Positions 22,374 to 33,772 of a DNA stretch of 64,000 nucleotides are shown here, in pieces. The number at the start of each line of letters is the position of its first letter. The stretch's first letter is position 1. Where the stretch lies: positions 1 to 64,000 of the forward strand of contig JAAEAF010003722.1 in the NCBI GenBank assembly GCA_011037195.1. Direction: 5' to 3'. The notes below the pieces were generated by a model. That model did no database searches. It had not been told where the DNA came from and was given only the letters and a program-made list of their open reading frames with translations. Origin of the DNA: Triatoma infestans (Eukaryota > Arthropoda > Insecta > Hemiptera > Reduviidae). The position numbers and the translations under genes were made by a program.

Positions 22374-22491
22374 AAGATTGTATGGGTGCCTTCAAGTTTC
22401 TTGGTACCACATATTGCATATGAATTTAGGAAATTATTTCCTGTTGCTTGTGAAAAAAGTTTTTCATAGAATAGAAACAGCAATGCATAGA
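22374..22491 (+). repeat. Duplicated 118-bp segment, copy 1
   Basis: Pairs without gaps with 22924-23041, at a constant offset of 550 bp. Shared text includes CACATATTGCATATGAAT and CATAGAATAGAAAC. Both copies are open in the same frame (CLQVSWYHILHMN here, CLQDSWCHILHMN in the other). Family not recognised. Confidence 0.7.
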
Positions 22492-22923
22492 GAACAAACT
22501 AGAGCTAGATGTCGTCAGGAAGTGTTGATAGTTGAGCACTTGACTACAATCACCGACAGTGTTATATTTTTATAACACCTAGCGAATTAATGAATTCTAG
22601 GTATGGAACATTGAGGAGCCTGGTTGTCGGAGTTGTAGATTGAGCATCATCTCCAAGTCAGTTGTCAAAAAGTACATAATCCAGTAAACAAATTCAAAGA
22701 AGAAATAGAGAATTAGGGCCAAGCATTGTTGGCATTTTCCTCATTAGTGAGACTTATAACCTTATAGGCAAATGCTAAGTTTCCAGTTTTATTTCAGAGC
22801 CAACAAATTATCTTGGAACTTGTGCTACCTCTTTAGTGTAAAGGACCAGCTACTAGAAAATATGGAGGTAGCAGTAAGGTGCAATGCGAACTCTAGTCAG
22901 CATAGGGTAGTAAAAGTAGAGGG

Positions 22924-23041
22924 CAGATTATATGAGTGCCTTCAAGATTCTTGGTGCCACATATTGCATATGAATATAGTAGATTATTTCCTGCTACATG
23001 AGGAAAAAGAATTTCATAGAATAGAAACTGCAACTCATAGT
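22924..23041 (+). repeat. Duplicated 118-bp segment, copy 2
   Basis: Second copy of the 22374-22491 segment, followed in frame by a Lys/Glu-rich stretch to a stop at 23107. It lies just upstream of the Tc1 element. It could be part of an unrecognised element gene. Confidence 0.7.
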
Positions 23042-23440
23042 ATAGGGAGAGAAGGAGTAAACTTTATGGGAAAGGAAGAAGGAAAGAAGAAATATCGTGG
23101 ACCATAAAGTGCTGGAGGCTATGAAGTGCCTTCTTGGGCCGAAAAATTAATATCTCGTACATTAGAGAATAATATACTGATGGACAAAATTAGCGCACCA
23201 CTCAATTTTTGTTTAGTTAAAATTAAATAAATTATCTTCCGCTTTTGTTTTGGTGAACTATTGATATTTGGGTGATACCAGAGTAAACATAAACCTTACT
23301 GTTTAATCCCACTTTCACAAACAGTAGCCCTTGAACCCATCGAATCGACACATCATAAAATTTATTCTAACTCATTCTTTCTCTTGACCCTGAACTTTTT
23401 TGTTTTTTATCTTTGTGTATTTTAAAAAGAATTTTGTTCA

Positions 23441-24426
23441 ATGGCCGCAGTAAGGAATTTAAGTGAACATGACTTTGCTAGAGGAAGTGCACAGTCAGCT
23501 TCAGCTTGAAGTCGCTAGGATACTGGGCGTATATCACTCGTCTATAGCCAGGATTTAGGGAGACAGGAGGTCATTCAAGAGAAGGGCAAGCTCGGCCTAG
23601 ATGTACAGCAGAGAAAGACGACAGGTTCATCCGGCACCTGGCTTTGCGAAACCGGTACATCATGGGAAATGAGATAAAAAGTCTCATAAGGTAAGTCCGA
23701 AATGTTTCCATTTCCAGCAGGACTGTTAGAAGAAGACTTAAGGAAAGTAACCTTAGAGCCCTACATCCTGCTCGTGGCCCTCTCCTTACCGCACTTCACA
23801 AAATGACCAGGCTTCAGTTTGCACGTGAACATGTGAATTGGCAGAGAGTTCTCTTTACAGATGAGTGGAGAGTAGGTCTAAGTTCTTCAGATGGCCGTAA
23901 TTTCACATGGAGACGCCCAGAAGAGAGGTAAGCGCCAAGCTGTATGGTCCCCCAGGTGGCATTTCGTGGGTGCTCACGGATGTTCTGGGGTGGCATTTCC
24001 TGCGATGGTCACTGAATTGGTTGTTGTGCGAGAAAGTCTTTAACGTCTCAGAGATACTTAGAAGACATAATCGAAGAACATGTAGTGCCATTTGCTCCTT
24101 ACATCGGCGAGGGATTCTTGTTAATGGATGATAATGCCAGCCCCCATGGAGCGCGAATTGTGGCTGACTACTTGATTGAGGTTGGGATTGAGCGCGTGGT
24201 ATGGCCACCACGAAGTCCAGGCTTGAATCATATTGAACACGTCTGGGACCAGCTTAACCGAAGAGTACGACTTCGGAATCCATGTCAAAGCACTCTTGAT
24301 GAACAGGAAGGACTGTTGTTGAAGAGTGGGGCACCATTCCTCAGGACTCATTCAAAAGCTCTTCTAATCAATCCAAAGACGTTTAAGAGACGTAATTCGT
24401 GCCAGAGGAGGAAATACCATTATTGA
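23441..24426 (+). pseudogene. Tc1-type transposase, broken
   Basis: Starts near ATGGCCGCAGTAAGG at 23441 and is interrupted by several frameshifts and stops. Recognisable parts are the arginine-rich DNA-binding region, an RDxNR-like repeat, FTDEWRVG (first Asp near 23861), a GGISCDGH-like block, LLMDDNASPHGARIV (second Asp, 24130) and SPGLNHIEHVWDQLNRR (Glu, 24235). There are 34 residues between the second Asp and the Glu, which is DD34E, the Tc1 signature. The last third (24085-24300) is still open. It cannot make a whole transposase. Confidence 0.85.
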
Positions 24427-24427
24427 G

Positions 24428-24739
24428 TGTAGGGGTAGTGAACCCCCACCACGCATCAGAGAGAAAGAGCCCCTCTCGAGAGAGAGGAGAGGAGAGGCCA
24501 GTTGGATATATATACGAGAGACAGAGTCAAAAAAATATTCTGTTCACAGTCTCACACTTGAATTGTACACATCGTTTTGCCACGGCAGTCAGTCTGTTCT
24601 GTTCTTGTAGTGTTAAGTATACAGTCCTTGGCAGTCAGTCATATGCATATATATCAATTATAGATATCTTATACTGATATTAAGGTGTTATTTATCTATC
24701 AACATCCACAACCAACATCTCCTCCTACAACCATTACAG
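24428..24739 (+). mobile_element. Probable solo LTR inside the Tc1 element
   Basis: About 312 bp starting TGTAGGGGTAGTG and ending CCATTACA. It contains a TATA-like GGATATATATACGAGAGAC (24507-24525) and repeated CAGTCAGTC blocks. It sits directly after the transposase end. GAG precedes and follows it, so a TSD of about 4 bp is only partly supported. No internal retroelement sequence is present. Confidence 0.45.
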
Positions 24740-24872
24740 AGTACGTTTTCTTTAACATTTTTCTTTCTTTTTTTAAGATTTTTTTTTAAGGTGATCTTTT
24801 TTTTTGCAATTTTTTTAACTCATCATGTACCTTGGAGTTACCTGTATAAACTCGTTAATAATTAATTTCGTT

Positions 24873-26196
24873 AATAATAAATCTCCAAAAAGATCCAAAA
24901 AAGAATCTTTTTTTTTTACTTGAAAGAACCTATTGAGGTTGTGAGTTCCTTTAAATTCTTGGGCATATTGTTTTCTAATTCAGGGTGTTGCAATTTGGCA
25001 GCTAAAGATATGCTTAATAGGGCTACGGTGGCTTCTTGTGCTGTGAAGGCAATCTTCTCTAGGGTAAGGGTCTCTTCCTTGGCCAGTAGGTTAAAACTTT
25101 TTGAAAGCAGTGTCTGCTCGGTACTGCTGTATGGCAGTGAGGTTTGGGCGTTAAGGTACATAGATCAGCTAGAGGTCTTACAGACCAAATTTCTTAAATC
25201 CTTGTACTACTGGCCGAATTGCACAGCAGCTATATGGTGAGAATGGAGACGGGCAGCATCTAGTTGAGATATCTTGTTGAGAAACTTTCTAATAAAGATT
25301 TTGAATATGCCCAATAATCGCATTCCTAAAGTTTGTTACAACAGGATGTTAACAATGGACGGTTTAGTCGGTAATAATACCAAATTCAACTGGGTTTCGC
25401 AAATGAAGGAGTACTTTGCTGACCTCGGATTTAGCTGGCTGTGGATAGAGCAAGATGCTGGATTGATTGAAAAAGAAAAAGCCGTCATTCTGAATTGTTT
25501 ACGGGATAAGTTGATCCGTCTGGACTTGGAGAGGATTGCCAAGTCTTCCTATAGTACTATGTACTCTATGCTCGTTAACAAGCATGGAAGTCAGGGCTAT
25601 TTATCATATAGTGTACCACTAGATGTAATTAGGTTTGTGAGTCAAGTACGAATGTCATCCGAAAAAAGGTTAATTGTGTACAGTAAGGGTGTTAAGTATG
25701 AGGTAAATTTGGAGTCAAATTGTGCTCTCTGTAACTATAGTCAGGAAACCTTGGCTTACATGTTTATTGACTGTCCTGCATTTTCTTTGAATAGAGAGAG
25801 ATATTTATGTAAATATTACCCATTAACTGCAACAAGTATTTTCTCTATAAAGAATAAGAATCATTTATTTGATGTGTATAAATTTATAATTAACAGTTTA
25901 AAAATGAGAAAGTTTCTTTTAGATTTTTAATGGATACCTTTTAATTTATATTTGTTTTATTTGGCTTTTATCTTTATTGATATTGTCAAATTGAGGTTAT
26001 TTTATTAATTTTTGTTTTACTGTTCATTTTGTTCATTCATTTTGCATTTTGTTTTTTGTTTTTTTTCTTCCATTTGTTTTTCTGTTAATTACTGCATGTT
26101 AATAGTTTGTATGTCAAACCACTCTCCATCTATCTTGTACCAGTGTGTATTGTACAGATGTAAAATAAAATAAATAAAAATAAAAATAATAAATCT
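24873..26196 (+). mobile_element. LINE family L, 3' end, 12-bp TSD
   Basis: AATAATAAATCT at 24873-24884 and 26185-26196 flanks a 5'-truncated LINE (24885-26184) ending in AAAATAAAATAAATAAAAAT. It lies inside the Tc1 element, so it is younger than it. Three more copies of the family are at 32.7, 45.7 and 54.9 kb. Confidence 0.8.
24920..25930 (+). pseudogene. LINE family L RT C-terminal region
   Basis: The first frame (24920-25240) reads VSSFKFLGILFSNSG, SRLKLFESSVCSVLLYGSEV and QTKFLKSLYYWP, which is the region after the RT palm. After a frameshift near 25240 the second frame (25274-25930) carries a long acidic and basic region and the Cys/His motif CALCNYSQETLAYMFIDC. It ends in VYKFIINSLKMRKFLLDF. 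No palm, endonuclease or RNase H. The ending matches the other L copies (FIVNSLKLRN at 32.9 kb). Confidence 0.75.
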
Positions 26197-26539
26197 TGAA
26201 AATATAATTTCGTTTTCAAATGAGTTATTTCTTCAACCAACAATATTTTTAAAGCCGAAATTTGCACAAATTGGAAATTATAAAAAAAAAAATAATGGTG
26301 GTGCGTTAATTTTGTCCATTAATGTAGTTAACAAGTAGGGTTACAATATTGATTAGAATTACCCGTTGATGAATTTCCAAATGAAATCAACAAAACAAAT
26401 GTGAAACGATTTTCTCTTACTGTAAATTATCAAACTTCTAACTTATACGTATGTTCAGGTTTGAAATTGTTTATTAAAGGTTTATTTGACATTAGTGTAA
26501 CACATAAACATATTCTTCCTTTCTCTGGAGCGCTACAGC

Positions 26540-27015
26540 CCTCAAAAAAAAAAAAAAATGTAGAGCCTAGGCCTTCCCCCACAACTTCCTACTCATCACG
26601 GTCGCTGGCCTTCGAGCCATATGTAGTCACATTAGTATAAAGGATGTTTCTTCAAATCCGCCACAAATGATGACTTCCTCGCAGTAGTCGACGACCAAGA
26701 TTATAGATAAAGCATTCTTCTAAGTAAGCGATCCTCCTGCTAGCCACAACCACCTCAGGCGCCTTTTTTTAATGAAGGCCGCGAGATCTGGATCCCATTC
26801 TTTCACTGGCCCATAAATTTTCCTGAGGATCTCCTTCTAAGCTCCTTTAGACAACTACTACGTGTCATTTGCAGACGTGTCTACTCGACTAATTACTGTC
26901 TTATACACCACCAGTTTCGCACGAGTAGCGTTAATTGTTTCGATTCTTGGCCTTAAAATGTCTGAGCCAACCTCATTAAACTGGGTAACGACCACGTTCA
27001 AATATTTAGGTTTTT
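26540..27015 (-). pseudogene. RTE-like LINE relic
   Basis: The minus strand reads, with interruptions, TFKYLNVVVTQFNEVGSDIL, RPRIETINATRAKLVVYKTV, ILRKIYGPVKEWDP and FIKKRRLRWLW. This order (KYLGV..., RI..A..., YKTVIRPVL..., ILRKI.GP..., RRLRW.GH) is the C-terminal part of RTE-like LINE proteins. The plus strand next to its 3' end has the familiar GCGCTACAGCCCTC and an A run. Heavily decayed. Confidence 0.6.
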
Positions 27016-28257
27016 TTTCATTCTCGCAAATTCATGGTACATCATTTCGATGTTCCTCTATTCTCTGGCCGGATCTCTTGCCTTTTTCTCCTTCGGATCT
27101 CCTAGGAATTCAGTTAGGCACATCTTGATCTTTCCTAGATGGGGTATTTGATTAGTTTGTTGTAGGGAGATGAGTTAAGCCATTTGTGATGTGCTGAGTG
27201 AGCGTGTTTGTGAATGAGTTGAGCTTTGGGCAGAGTCGTGTGGTTTTGCCGTATGATTTTTGGCTACTAGCAATCAATACAATTGAATACAATAATGAAT
27301 CGAAGTTGAATGTGATGTCAAATCATAATTATATATATATATATCCTCATGTTCAAAGTGTGTAAGTTGTTATTAAGGTATTTTACAATTTGAAAATTAA
27401 GATGCTTTTGCTTTAAAGCATTCAACGATTTCTTAGTGGGAAAGCTACCCCTAAACTTTTTTTAAAAATAAACCTAACAAAAATAAAAATATTAAAATAC
27501 ATCTTAATTTAATAAAAAAATAAAAAAAAAAGTATTAAAACTATATGCTGAATATTATAAAAACTTGTTAAATTAAATTTATGTCAACACATTAATGTCA
27601 AAGTGGGTGAAAATTAATAATATTGTGTTTAAAATTTATAAATATATGAAAATACTCTCCATTATAAATATAGTTTTATTAGTAAATGTTTCTATTTATG
27701 ATAGAGATCTATAGTAATTTACATTAAAATATACTATTCATGAATATTATTTATGTATATTAGTTCTAATAACTTTTATTATTTGAATAGTATTTATAAA
27801 ATGAAAAAAAAATATATATACATTTATTTATCAAATTAAGTAATCTGGACATTGTGCAAATTAAATGAATAGATAATTTAGAAAGCACATTATTATCAGA
27901 CGCAACTGTGTGCAACTAGGCGACTGTCAAAGCCGGATATCTGGTAAGGAAGTTGTAAATGACTTATATAAATGATTATTATTACAGTAATTTATAGACA
28001 GTGAATCGTTCTATATCTACATTAACATTGGAATTTATTCGCTTAATAAAGAGCAAGGTGTTTAGTGAATAATTTTAGAAATTGTTAATGGACAGGACCC
28101 TTTATTTTTAAAGACGTCAATTACAAAAAAAAAAAAATATATATATAATATATAAATTAATAATCTTAATTTTTTATCGTAAAATTTAATTTTTAAAATA
28201 CTGTATACATAATTAGCGTTATTTTATTATATATTATAATAAATAGATTTTTTATTA
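27016..28257. other. Gap, no gene seen
   Basis: Very AT-rich, with AT microsatellites near 27330 and 28135. No recognised feature. Confidence 0.5.
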
Positions 28258-28425
28258 TAAAATCCACCCCCTTACTCCGAAACTTTTCGATGTACTTAAA
28301 ATATAAGTTGAACACTAGAAATTTAATAATAAAGGGGGATTATTTTGATTTTTTGGATTGGCCATTTTGCTCCATATTTTTTTGACTCCATATTGGATCT
28401 CATTTTTTTTTTCCAAGGGGATTGG
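28258..28425. repeat. Direct repeat DR, copy 1
   Basis: Shares AAATCCA.CCCCTTACTCC, AAAGGGGGATTATTTTGATT and CCATTTTGCTCCATATTTTT with 29218-29345. Copy 1 has about 45 extra bases (28290-28330). Confidence 0.75.
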
Positions 28426-28659
28426 AATCCCAATCCACTGCATTTCGTTGTAATTGGAATGAAGCTTTTTTTCACTTAAGTGAAATCAAATCGGAACAAT
28501 TAGAATAATGTATTGTAACACATATCAAATATTTACATTACAATATTTTGTTTACAATAAATCAAAGTGAATAAAAATAATCAAGTATACAATAAAGTTA
28601 GTTCAATCACCCAGAAATAAGTGGTGATTCTTAGTTCAATCAACCAAGAACTGTTGAAT

Positions 28660-28775
28660 TAAGTCCGCAATGCTGGATAACATTTATAATTTTATCCGCC
28701 GTAGCATGCTTCATTTTCGTGATTTCTAACCGGTTTCGGATTCTCGTCCATTGTCAGAGTAAGGTCATTAATCAA
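28660..28775. mobile_element. PLE-A fragment, single arm
   Basis: Long-arm sequence with GCATGCTTCATTTTCGTG, AACCGGTTTCGGATTCTCGT and CCATTGTCAG. On the minus strand the core would be CTGACAA with GAAACCGGTT, so it is diverged. No second arm or TSD seen. Confidence 0.5.
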
Positions 28776-28819
28776 TTAGTGTAAAAAAATGCCTCTCTTT
28801 TTTGGGAGAGAACTCTGCA

Positions 28820-29217
28820 CTGCGACTATTGATGGTCCCTTTAGTGCCGTAGATGAGCTTGCTCACCTACACCACCCTCTCTAGTTGAGTTCCCTATGTA
28901 ATCCCAAGATCCTAGAGGTTCTAGGGTGGATATTTCCTCCTCCCCTATCTGGTAACGTCCCAGACTATTAAATCTTCTTTGAATGACGGCATCGCGAAGT
29001 CTGTGAGGAGATGTATCGGAGTTTCCTCCATCTCCCCACAGAATCTGCATGTGCAATCGTCTTCTAGGCCCAGCTTCCTCAGGTATCCCTTGAGTCTTCA
29101 GGATCTTGAGAAATCAGGATACGGATCTTGTTCTTACTCAGACTGATGAAGGCTTTCGACCTTTCCTGGTTGTAGCCTTCCAGACAGACCTTGGTAGAGA
29201 CAGACGTGCACCACACA
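28820..29217 (-). pseudogene. LINE C-terminal domain relic (Cys/His motif)
   Basis: The minus strand reads KAFISLSKNKIRILIS, then LGLEDDCTCRFCGEMEE and TPIHLLTDF with a frameshift between. This is the C-terminal zinc-finger region of an RNase H-bearing LINE (usual pattern L....L.GH..L..HL, C..C...ET..HLLC.C). The final Cys is replaced. It is bracketed by the direct repeat DR. Confidence 0.55.
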
Positions 29218-29345
29218 AGTAAAATCCAACCCCTTACTCCAAAATAAAGGGGGATTATTTTGATTTTTTGGAGGTGAATATTTTGGCCATTTTGCTCCAT
29301 ATTTTTTTGACTCCATATTGGATCTCATTTTTTTTTTCCAAGCCA
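29218..29345. repeat. Direct repeat DR, copy 2
   Basis: Second copy of the 28258-28425 repeat, with an extra GGTGAATATTT insertion near 29270 and about 45 bases fewer in the middle. Confidence 0.75.
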
Positions 29346-30450
29346 GGTTTCGTAGTTTTTTACTCTTACATATTGGTCGACTAGTTTAAGGAATTATTTC
29401 GGGTGAAGCCCAGAGAAGAATTTGTTCTACTTTTACTTAGCCAAGATATAAATATAGGTATTTTAAGAATATCAATGCGATATGATGGGTCCATCGTGGC
29501 GGACACACGGCCGACACCTCTCCAACCGCGCTCTATTCACTTATCTCACCTGTCACAGCACATCTATATTTTATCGAATACACTTTTGCATTCCTGCTGT
29601 CCTAATAACAAACAGGTTTTTCACTTTTTGTAATGTGCCAACAGTCCACATCGTTTAGCGCTAAGTAGCTGCTTTTAGCGCTTCGCTTTTTTTTTCACCA
29701 GGAAAAATGAGATTATAATACGCTACTTCCTCAATAATACTTAAATTTCTGTAATATTCTGTATTTATTACTTATATTTTTCAGTCCTACCATAACATCT
29801 AAATTGGCAAAACTTATCTTTATTAAGAAGTAATTAAGTAGATAAGCTTCAAGTCATTAACCAAAAAATCTTCGTTTATGAAGTTTGTTATAAAAAATTA
29901 ATCTTTTTTATTAGACACTTGAATAGTGGTTATCGCAGTAAGAAAGAGGAAAGAATAAGAAGGTTAAATTTTGAAGAGATCGTGACAAAGGAGTATGGGA
30001 GCAATGAAAATTAAGTCAGAGTTACACTTCATACGTGAAAATATTAATGAACCATTGTTGTAAACATATCCAAAGAATAAAACGAACAAAAAGTAATTAA
30101 AAAAAAAAAAAAATATCAGATTTTTTATGATTTATCGATCTGTAAATAATCGAACAGCATAATTATTGAACTTGCGACATTTGTAAGGATAGTGTTTGGG
30201 AGGAGTGTCTGCTTTGTATCTGCCATCTTGGACCCATCAATCGCATTGATATCATTTTATGTCTTAAACACCTTTAAGGGGGCGCGGTGGGCTCATTTGA
30301 AAAACAATTTTCATACAAGGAGTAGATATTAAAAATACATGGGATTCCTAGTTTTAAAATGTTGCTAATAACATTAGTAAAAAAAAAAAAAAAAAAAAAA
30401 TGAGCCAGTGTGAATAGCGTTTTGTGGAGAGAATAAGATAAACATTATTA
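29346..30450. other. Gap, no gene seen
   Basis: AT-rich. A short GC-richer piece at 29485-29550 has no recognised content. A-runs near 30098 and 30380. Confidence 0.45.
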
Positions 30451-30454
30451 CTTA

Positions 30455-30690
30455 GAGGGAAGGGATTAGCTAAGTGGTTAGTGCGTTAGACTCCCACGCG
30501 GAGGTCCTGGGTTCGAGTCCAGTGCTACCCTAAGATTTTTTTCTTCCTAGGAACCTCTGCAGCTCACTGTTTGGTGAAGGGCAGTGTTGTCTGAAGCGAG
30601 AGAACACTCTCCGTAGGCCGGCAGTGCACTGAGAAGGCTCCGGGTGCTAATGACCATAGTTGTTGAAGCGCGTTAAATTAAAAAAAAAAA
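30455..30690 (+). mobile_element. SINE1 copy d, full length
   Basis: The head GGGATTAGCTAAGTGGTTAG (box A) is followed by GGGTTCGAGTCC (box B), the body (GCCGGCAGTGCACTGAGAAG) and the terminal GAAGCGCGTTAAATT with A11. This is the clearest example of the tRNA-like head. No convincing TSD. Confidence 0.85.
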
Positions 30691-32685
30691 ATACTAATCA
30701 GGAATCATGGTCAGTTATCTTCAGGAAATGAAATAAGAAAAGTTCTTAAGTTTATGGTGCACCATATTTGTAGTAATCAGCCATATTCAATAATTAATAG
30801 TAAGCAATAAAAACGTTGGTCAACGACAGGTTTAATAGTGGATTATTAATAAAATGTACATATGCATAATTTAAATGGTTATTCTACTAGTATCCATTGG
30901 TTTGTAAATCTTTCTACGAAGTTGGTAATTTCTAACATAACCTATAATTATTAAAAAAAAAAAAATACATTATACGAGTGTGACTTGTTATTGTTGAGAC
31001 CAAACAGTTCGTTTTGTTAACAAAACATTTAAGATATTGTTAGTTAATAAGTCAATAAGGTAAAAGTTAAATTATTAACAAGTGACACATAATAATGAAG
31101 TGATCCCACGATTTATAAAAGATTCGACGTTATGTCAGATATGGTAGTGTTGTAGGCCAGGTGTGCAACCAGTGTTTAGTGAGGAGTGAATGCTTCCTGC
31201 TATAGCATTATTGCCGGCCAACTCTCGCCCCCACTCCATAACTATTTACACAAATAAACAAACAATACTAATTTATTATTGACACTTTTACGGCCCTATA
31301 ATTAGTTTTCATTCTGATAATTATTGACCGTGTAGATAAGTTAAAGAAATCACATGATATTTACATTAGCGGGATATGTATAAAATGATTATAAATGGTT
31401 TCTATACATAAATTTTATTGTTATCTACTTTTTATAAAAAACAAAAGGGATAATAAAGTAAATAGAATAAAGTAAATTAACGATAACAACGAATCCATAA
31501 ACACTAGATATTTATTGTTTACACATATGACTTAGTTAACCGGTGCAATTTAATTAGTAAATGAATATGTATAAATAATATAACCTATTGCTTTCAATTT
31601 TGTAATACAAATTTAATTAATTATTATATATTTGTTCTTATAGGTGGATATCTCAATTACAAATCAAAAAGAATTTTTACTTTCTCCCTTATTAATGTAA
31701 GTGTTGCAATGTTGTCCATTTTTCGAAATAGCATTATAAGATTGATTCTCAATACTATACTTTCCATTTCCGTTCCATAAACATTATACTATACATTCAA
31801 TTAAATTGTTGTCTGTTCATATTTTTGATTTATGATAATGACGAAAACAATGATTTATTCTCCCCTTAAAACTTGATTTATTGAGATCTTATTCTTCAGC
31901 ACAAAAACGAAACGATGTGACCAAAAAAAAAAAAAAAAAATATTTATTTATAGGGTCGAAGATGTTCCGAAAATTTTTTTTTGCTCTTTTGGGTCGTCAA
32001 AAGTTTGAATTTATATAATACAAACTGCACTAGAAATGCAGATAAAATAATCTTAACTATATATTTTTTGTATAATTTTATCAAAGATTATCATATTAAT
32101 AATTTTGTAAACTTTTTTACGACAGCTACTGCGTAAAATTTTCTACAAGGAGGAAATGCAACAGCTACTACGTTTCAGATTCGAGATGTTTATAAAATAT
32201 TTTTTCAATTCTCCAATAGGAGCTCTGTTGACTGGCAAATTAATGCAGTTTATTAAGGTATTTTATATTGTCCGTAGCTATTTTTCATGTTTATATAACA
32301 ATGTTCTTGCAATAAAATGAATATTACACTCATAAAAAAAAATATTTACTTTGAAATTTACTCAAAAAATTATTTACCTTTTGCCATGTTAAGTTCCTTT
32401 GCAATTGCCGACCAGGATTGTCTGTTTATAATTTTATTGTCACTGTATTTAGAATTTTCAAAATCATAAAGGACCGTATTTTCCCATTAGCCGTACAATT
32501 AACATTTCGCCATTTATATTTAAGTATCAACACAAAACTCAAAACACTGTCCGTCAAAAATAAGTTAACAATCAATTAGGATCGGGACTAGTTAGAAACG
32601 AACCGAAGAAGGTAGGCGGGATTCTTACATTCATTTTAGGCTGGCCTCCATAACTCATACAGGATATATATTAATTACTTAAAAT
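30691..32685. other. Gap, no gene seen
   Basis: About 2 kb of AT-rich sequence. 31140-31250 is GC-richer without recognisable content. The longest feature-free stretch of the window. Confidence 0.5.
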
Positions 32686-32689
32686 ATTT

Positions 32690-33065
32690 TTTTAATAATG
32701 GTAACTGCCTTTATTGTTTCTCTATAGAAAAAGATTATCTAATTCATTTGTTATTAAAGTGTAAATTCTTTACATGTCTTAGGAATAAGTATGTATTAAA
32801 ATAATAAATCACAATAACAATGACAATACCAATCTGTTAAATATCCACCTTAGACGAACATTTGAATGATTTGTATCTATTTATTGTAAACAGTTTAAAA
32901 TTAAGAAATAAGGACTAATCTTATTTTGTATTAGTTTAATATTTTGTTTTATAACTATTGTTATAACAGTACTGTGTATTCTTTCTAATGTACTGAGATT
33001 ACAACAACTCCCTACAATAAGCTAATCGCTTAGATGTAGTAATAAATAAAATAATATAAATGTCA
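32690..33065 (+). pseudogene. LINE family L, short 3' end
   Basis: Reads CLYCFSIEKDYLIHLLLKC, then LDEHLNDLYLFIVNSLKLRN, matching the C-terminal Cys/His motif and last residues of LINE L at 25.7-25.9 kb. It ends at ATAAATAAAATAATATAAAT. Severely 5'-truncated. Confidence 0.65.
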
Positions 33066-33099
33066 TCACGAAACTTAAAACACTTATAATTATGTCTTT

Positions 33100-33195
33100 A
33101 TAAAATACGGAACTGAAACTTGGGCGAACACGCGAAAGCGGTCGATGACCATAAAATGAAGCAGGCTACACGGAAAATGTCTTTGATGGTAAAAA
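33100..33195 (+). mobile_element. PLE-A fragment, right-arm type
   Basis: Contains GCGGTCGATGACCATAAAAT and GAAGCAGGCTACACGGAAAA, so it is the arm sequence of PLE-A in the same sense as the right arm of copy 2. The hairpin upstream is decayed. No partner arm. Confidence 0.6.
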
Positions 33196-33552
33196 TTGTT
33201 AATTAGAATTGCAATAATTCCAGTAAAATTAGGCCGTGTGACTTTTTTTTGTAAATGCCACATACCTTTACTCATGGGTTGTTTGTTACCACAACAGAAA
33301 ACGTTAGAAAAATCGTCATTAACTGGTTAACAGAGTGATGCTAGGTTCTATGAGGAATAATCTAGCAAAGTCTGGATTTCTGGGTTACTGGGGTCAGGAC
33401 AATAAACATTATATGTTCATCATTCTGGGTTACATATGTTCCCAAATGAAAACTCAATTTCAAAATCTTGATATGAGCATTGTACTTCTTTTGAAACCAC
33501 AGTTCCTAACTTGAAATGTGTGGCGCATATTAATGTGCGTAGAATTAAGGCG

Positions 33553-33772
33553 CCACAATAGGTGAGTGGTTAGAGGAATGTACTGACAAGTTGAGGAGCA
33601 TTTCTCGTAGCTTTTTGTTTTGATCTCCGATCTTGACCATGAATTTTACTTAATACTTTAATGAGTAATGAATTATGCTTGTTATACACCTAAATTCAAG
33701 ATAACTGATAGGTAATTGAACCTAATGGCCACTAAAAAAATAAGTATTATTTTACTTTACTTTTTACTCTTA
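33553..33772 (+). mobile_element. SINE2-like copy b
   Basis: A tRNA-like box A (ATAGGTGAGTGGTTAGAGGA) at the start and the ending AATAAGTATTATTTTACTTTA shared with SINE2 copy a. Box B is weak (TTTTGATCTCCGATCTTGAC). Confidence 0.5.

Larger units (their letters stand above)
23175..26326 (+). mobile_element. Tc1-like transposon with nested insertions
   Basis: TA dinucleotides at 23175-23176 and 26325-26326 bracket inverted ends: the left begins CTGATGGACAAAATTAGCGC and the right (complement) begins CATTAATGGACAAAATTAAC, both continuing GCACCAC. About 3.15 kb long, against the 1.3-1.7 kb usual for Tc1 elements. The excess is explained by a probable solo LTR (24428-24739) and a LINE end (24885-26184). 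Confidence 0.8.

Noticed and set aside
30691..32685. A CRISPR array or other regularly spaced repeat
   Set aside because: No repeat with constant spacing was found; the window is eukaryotic.
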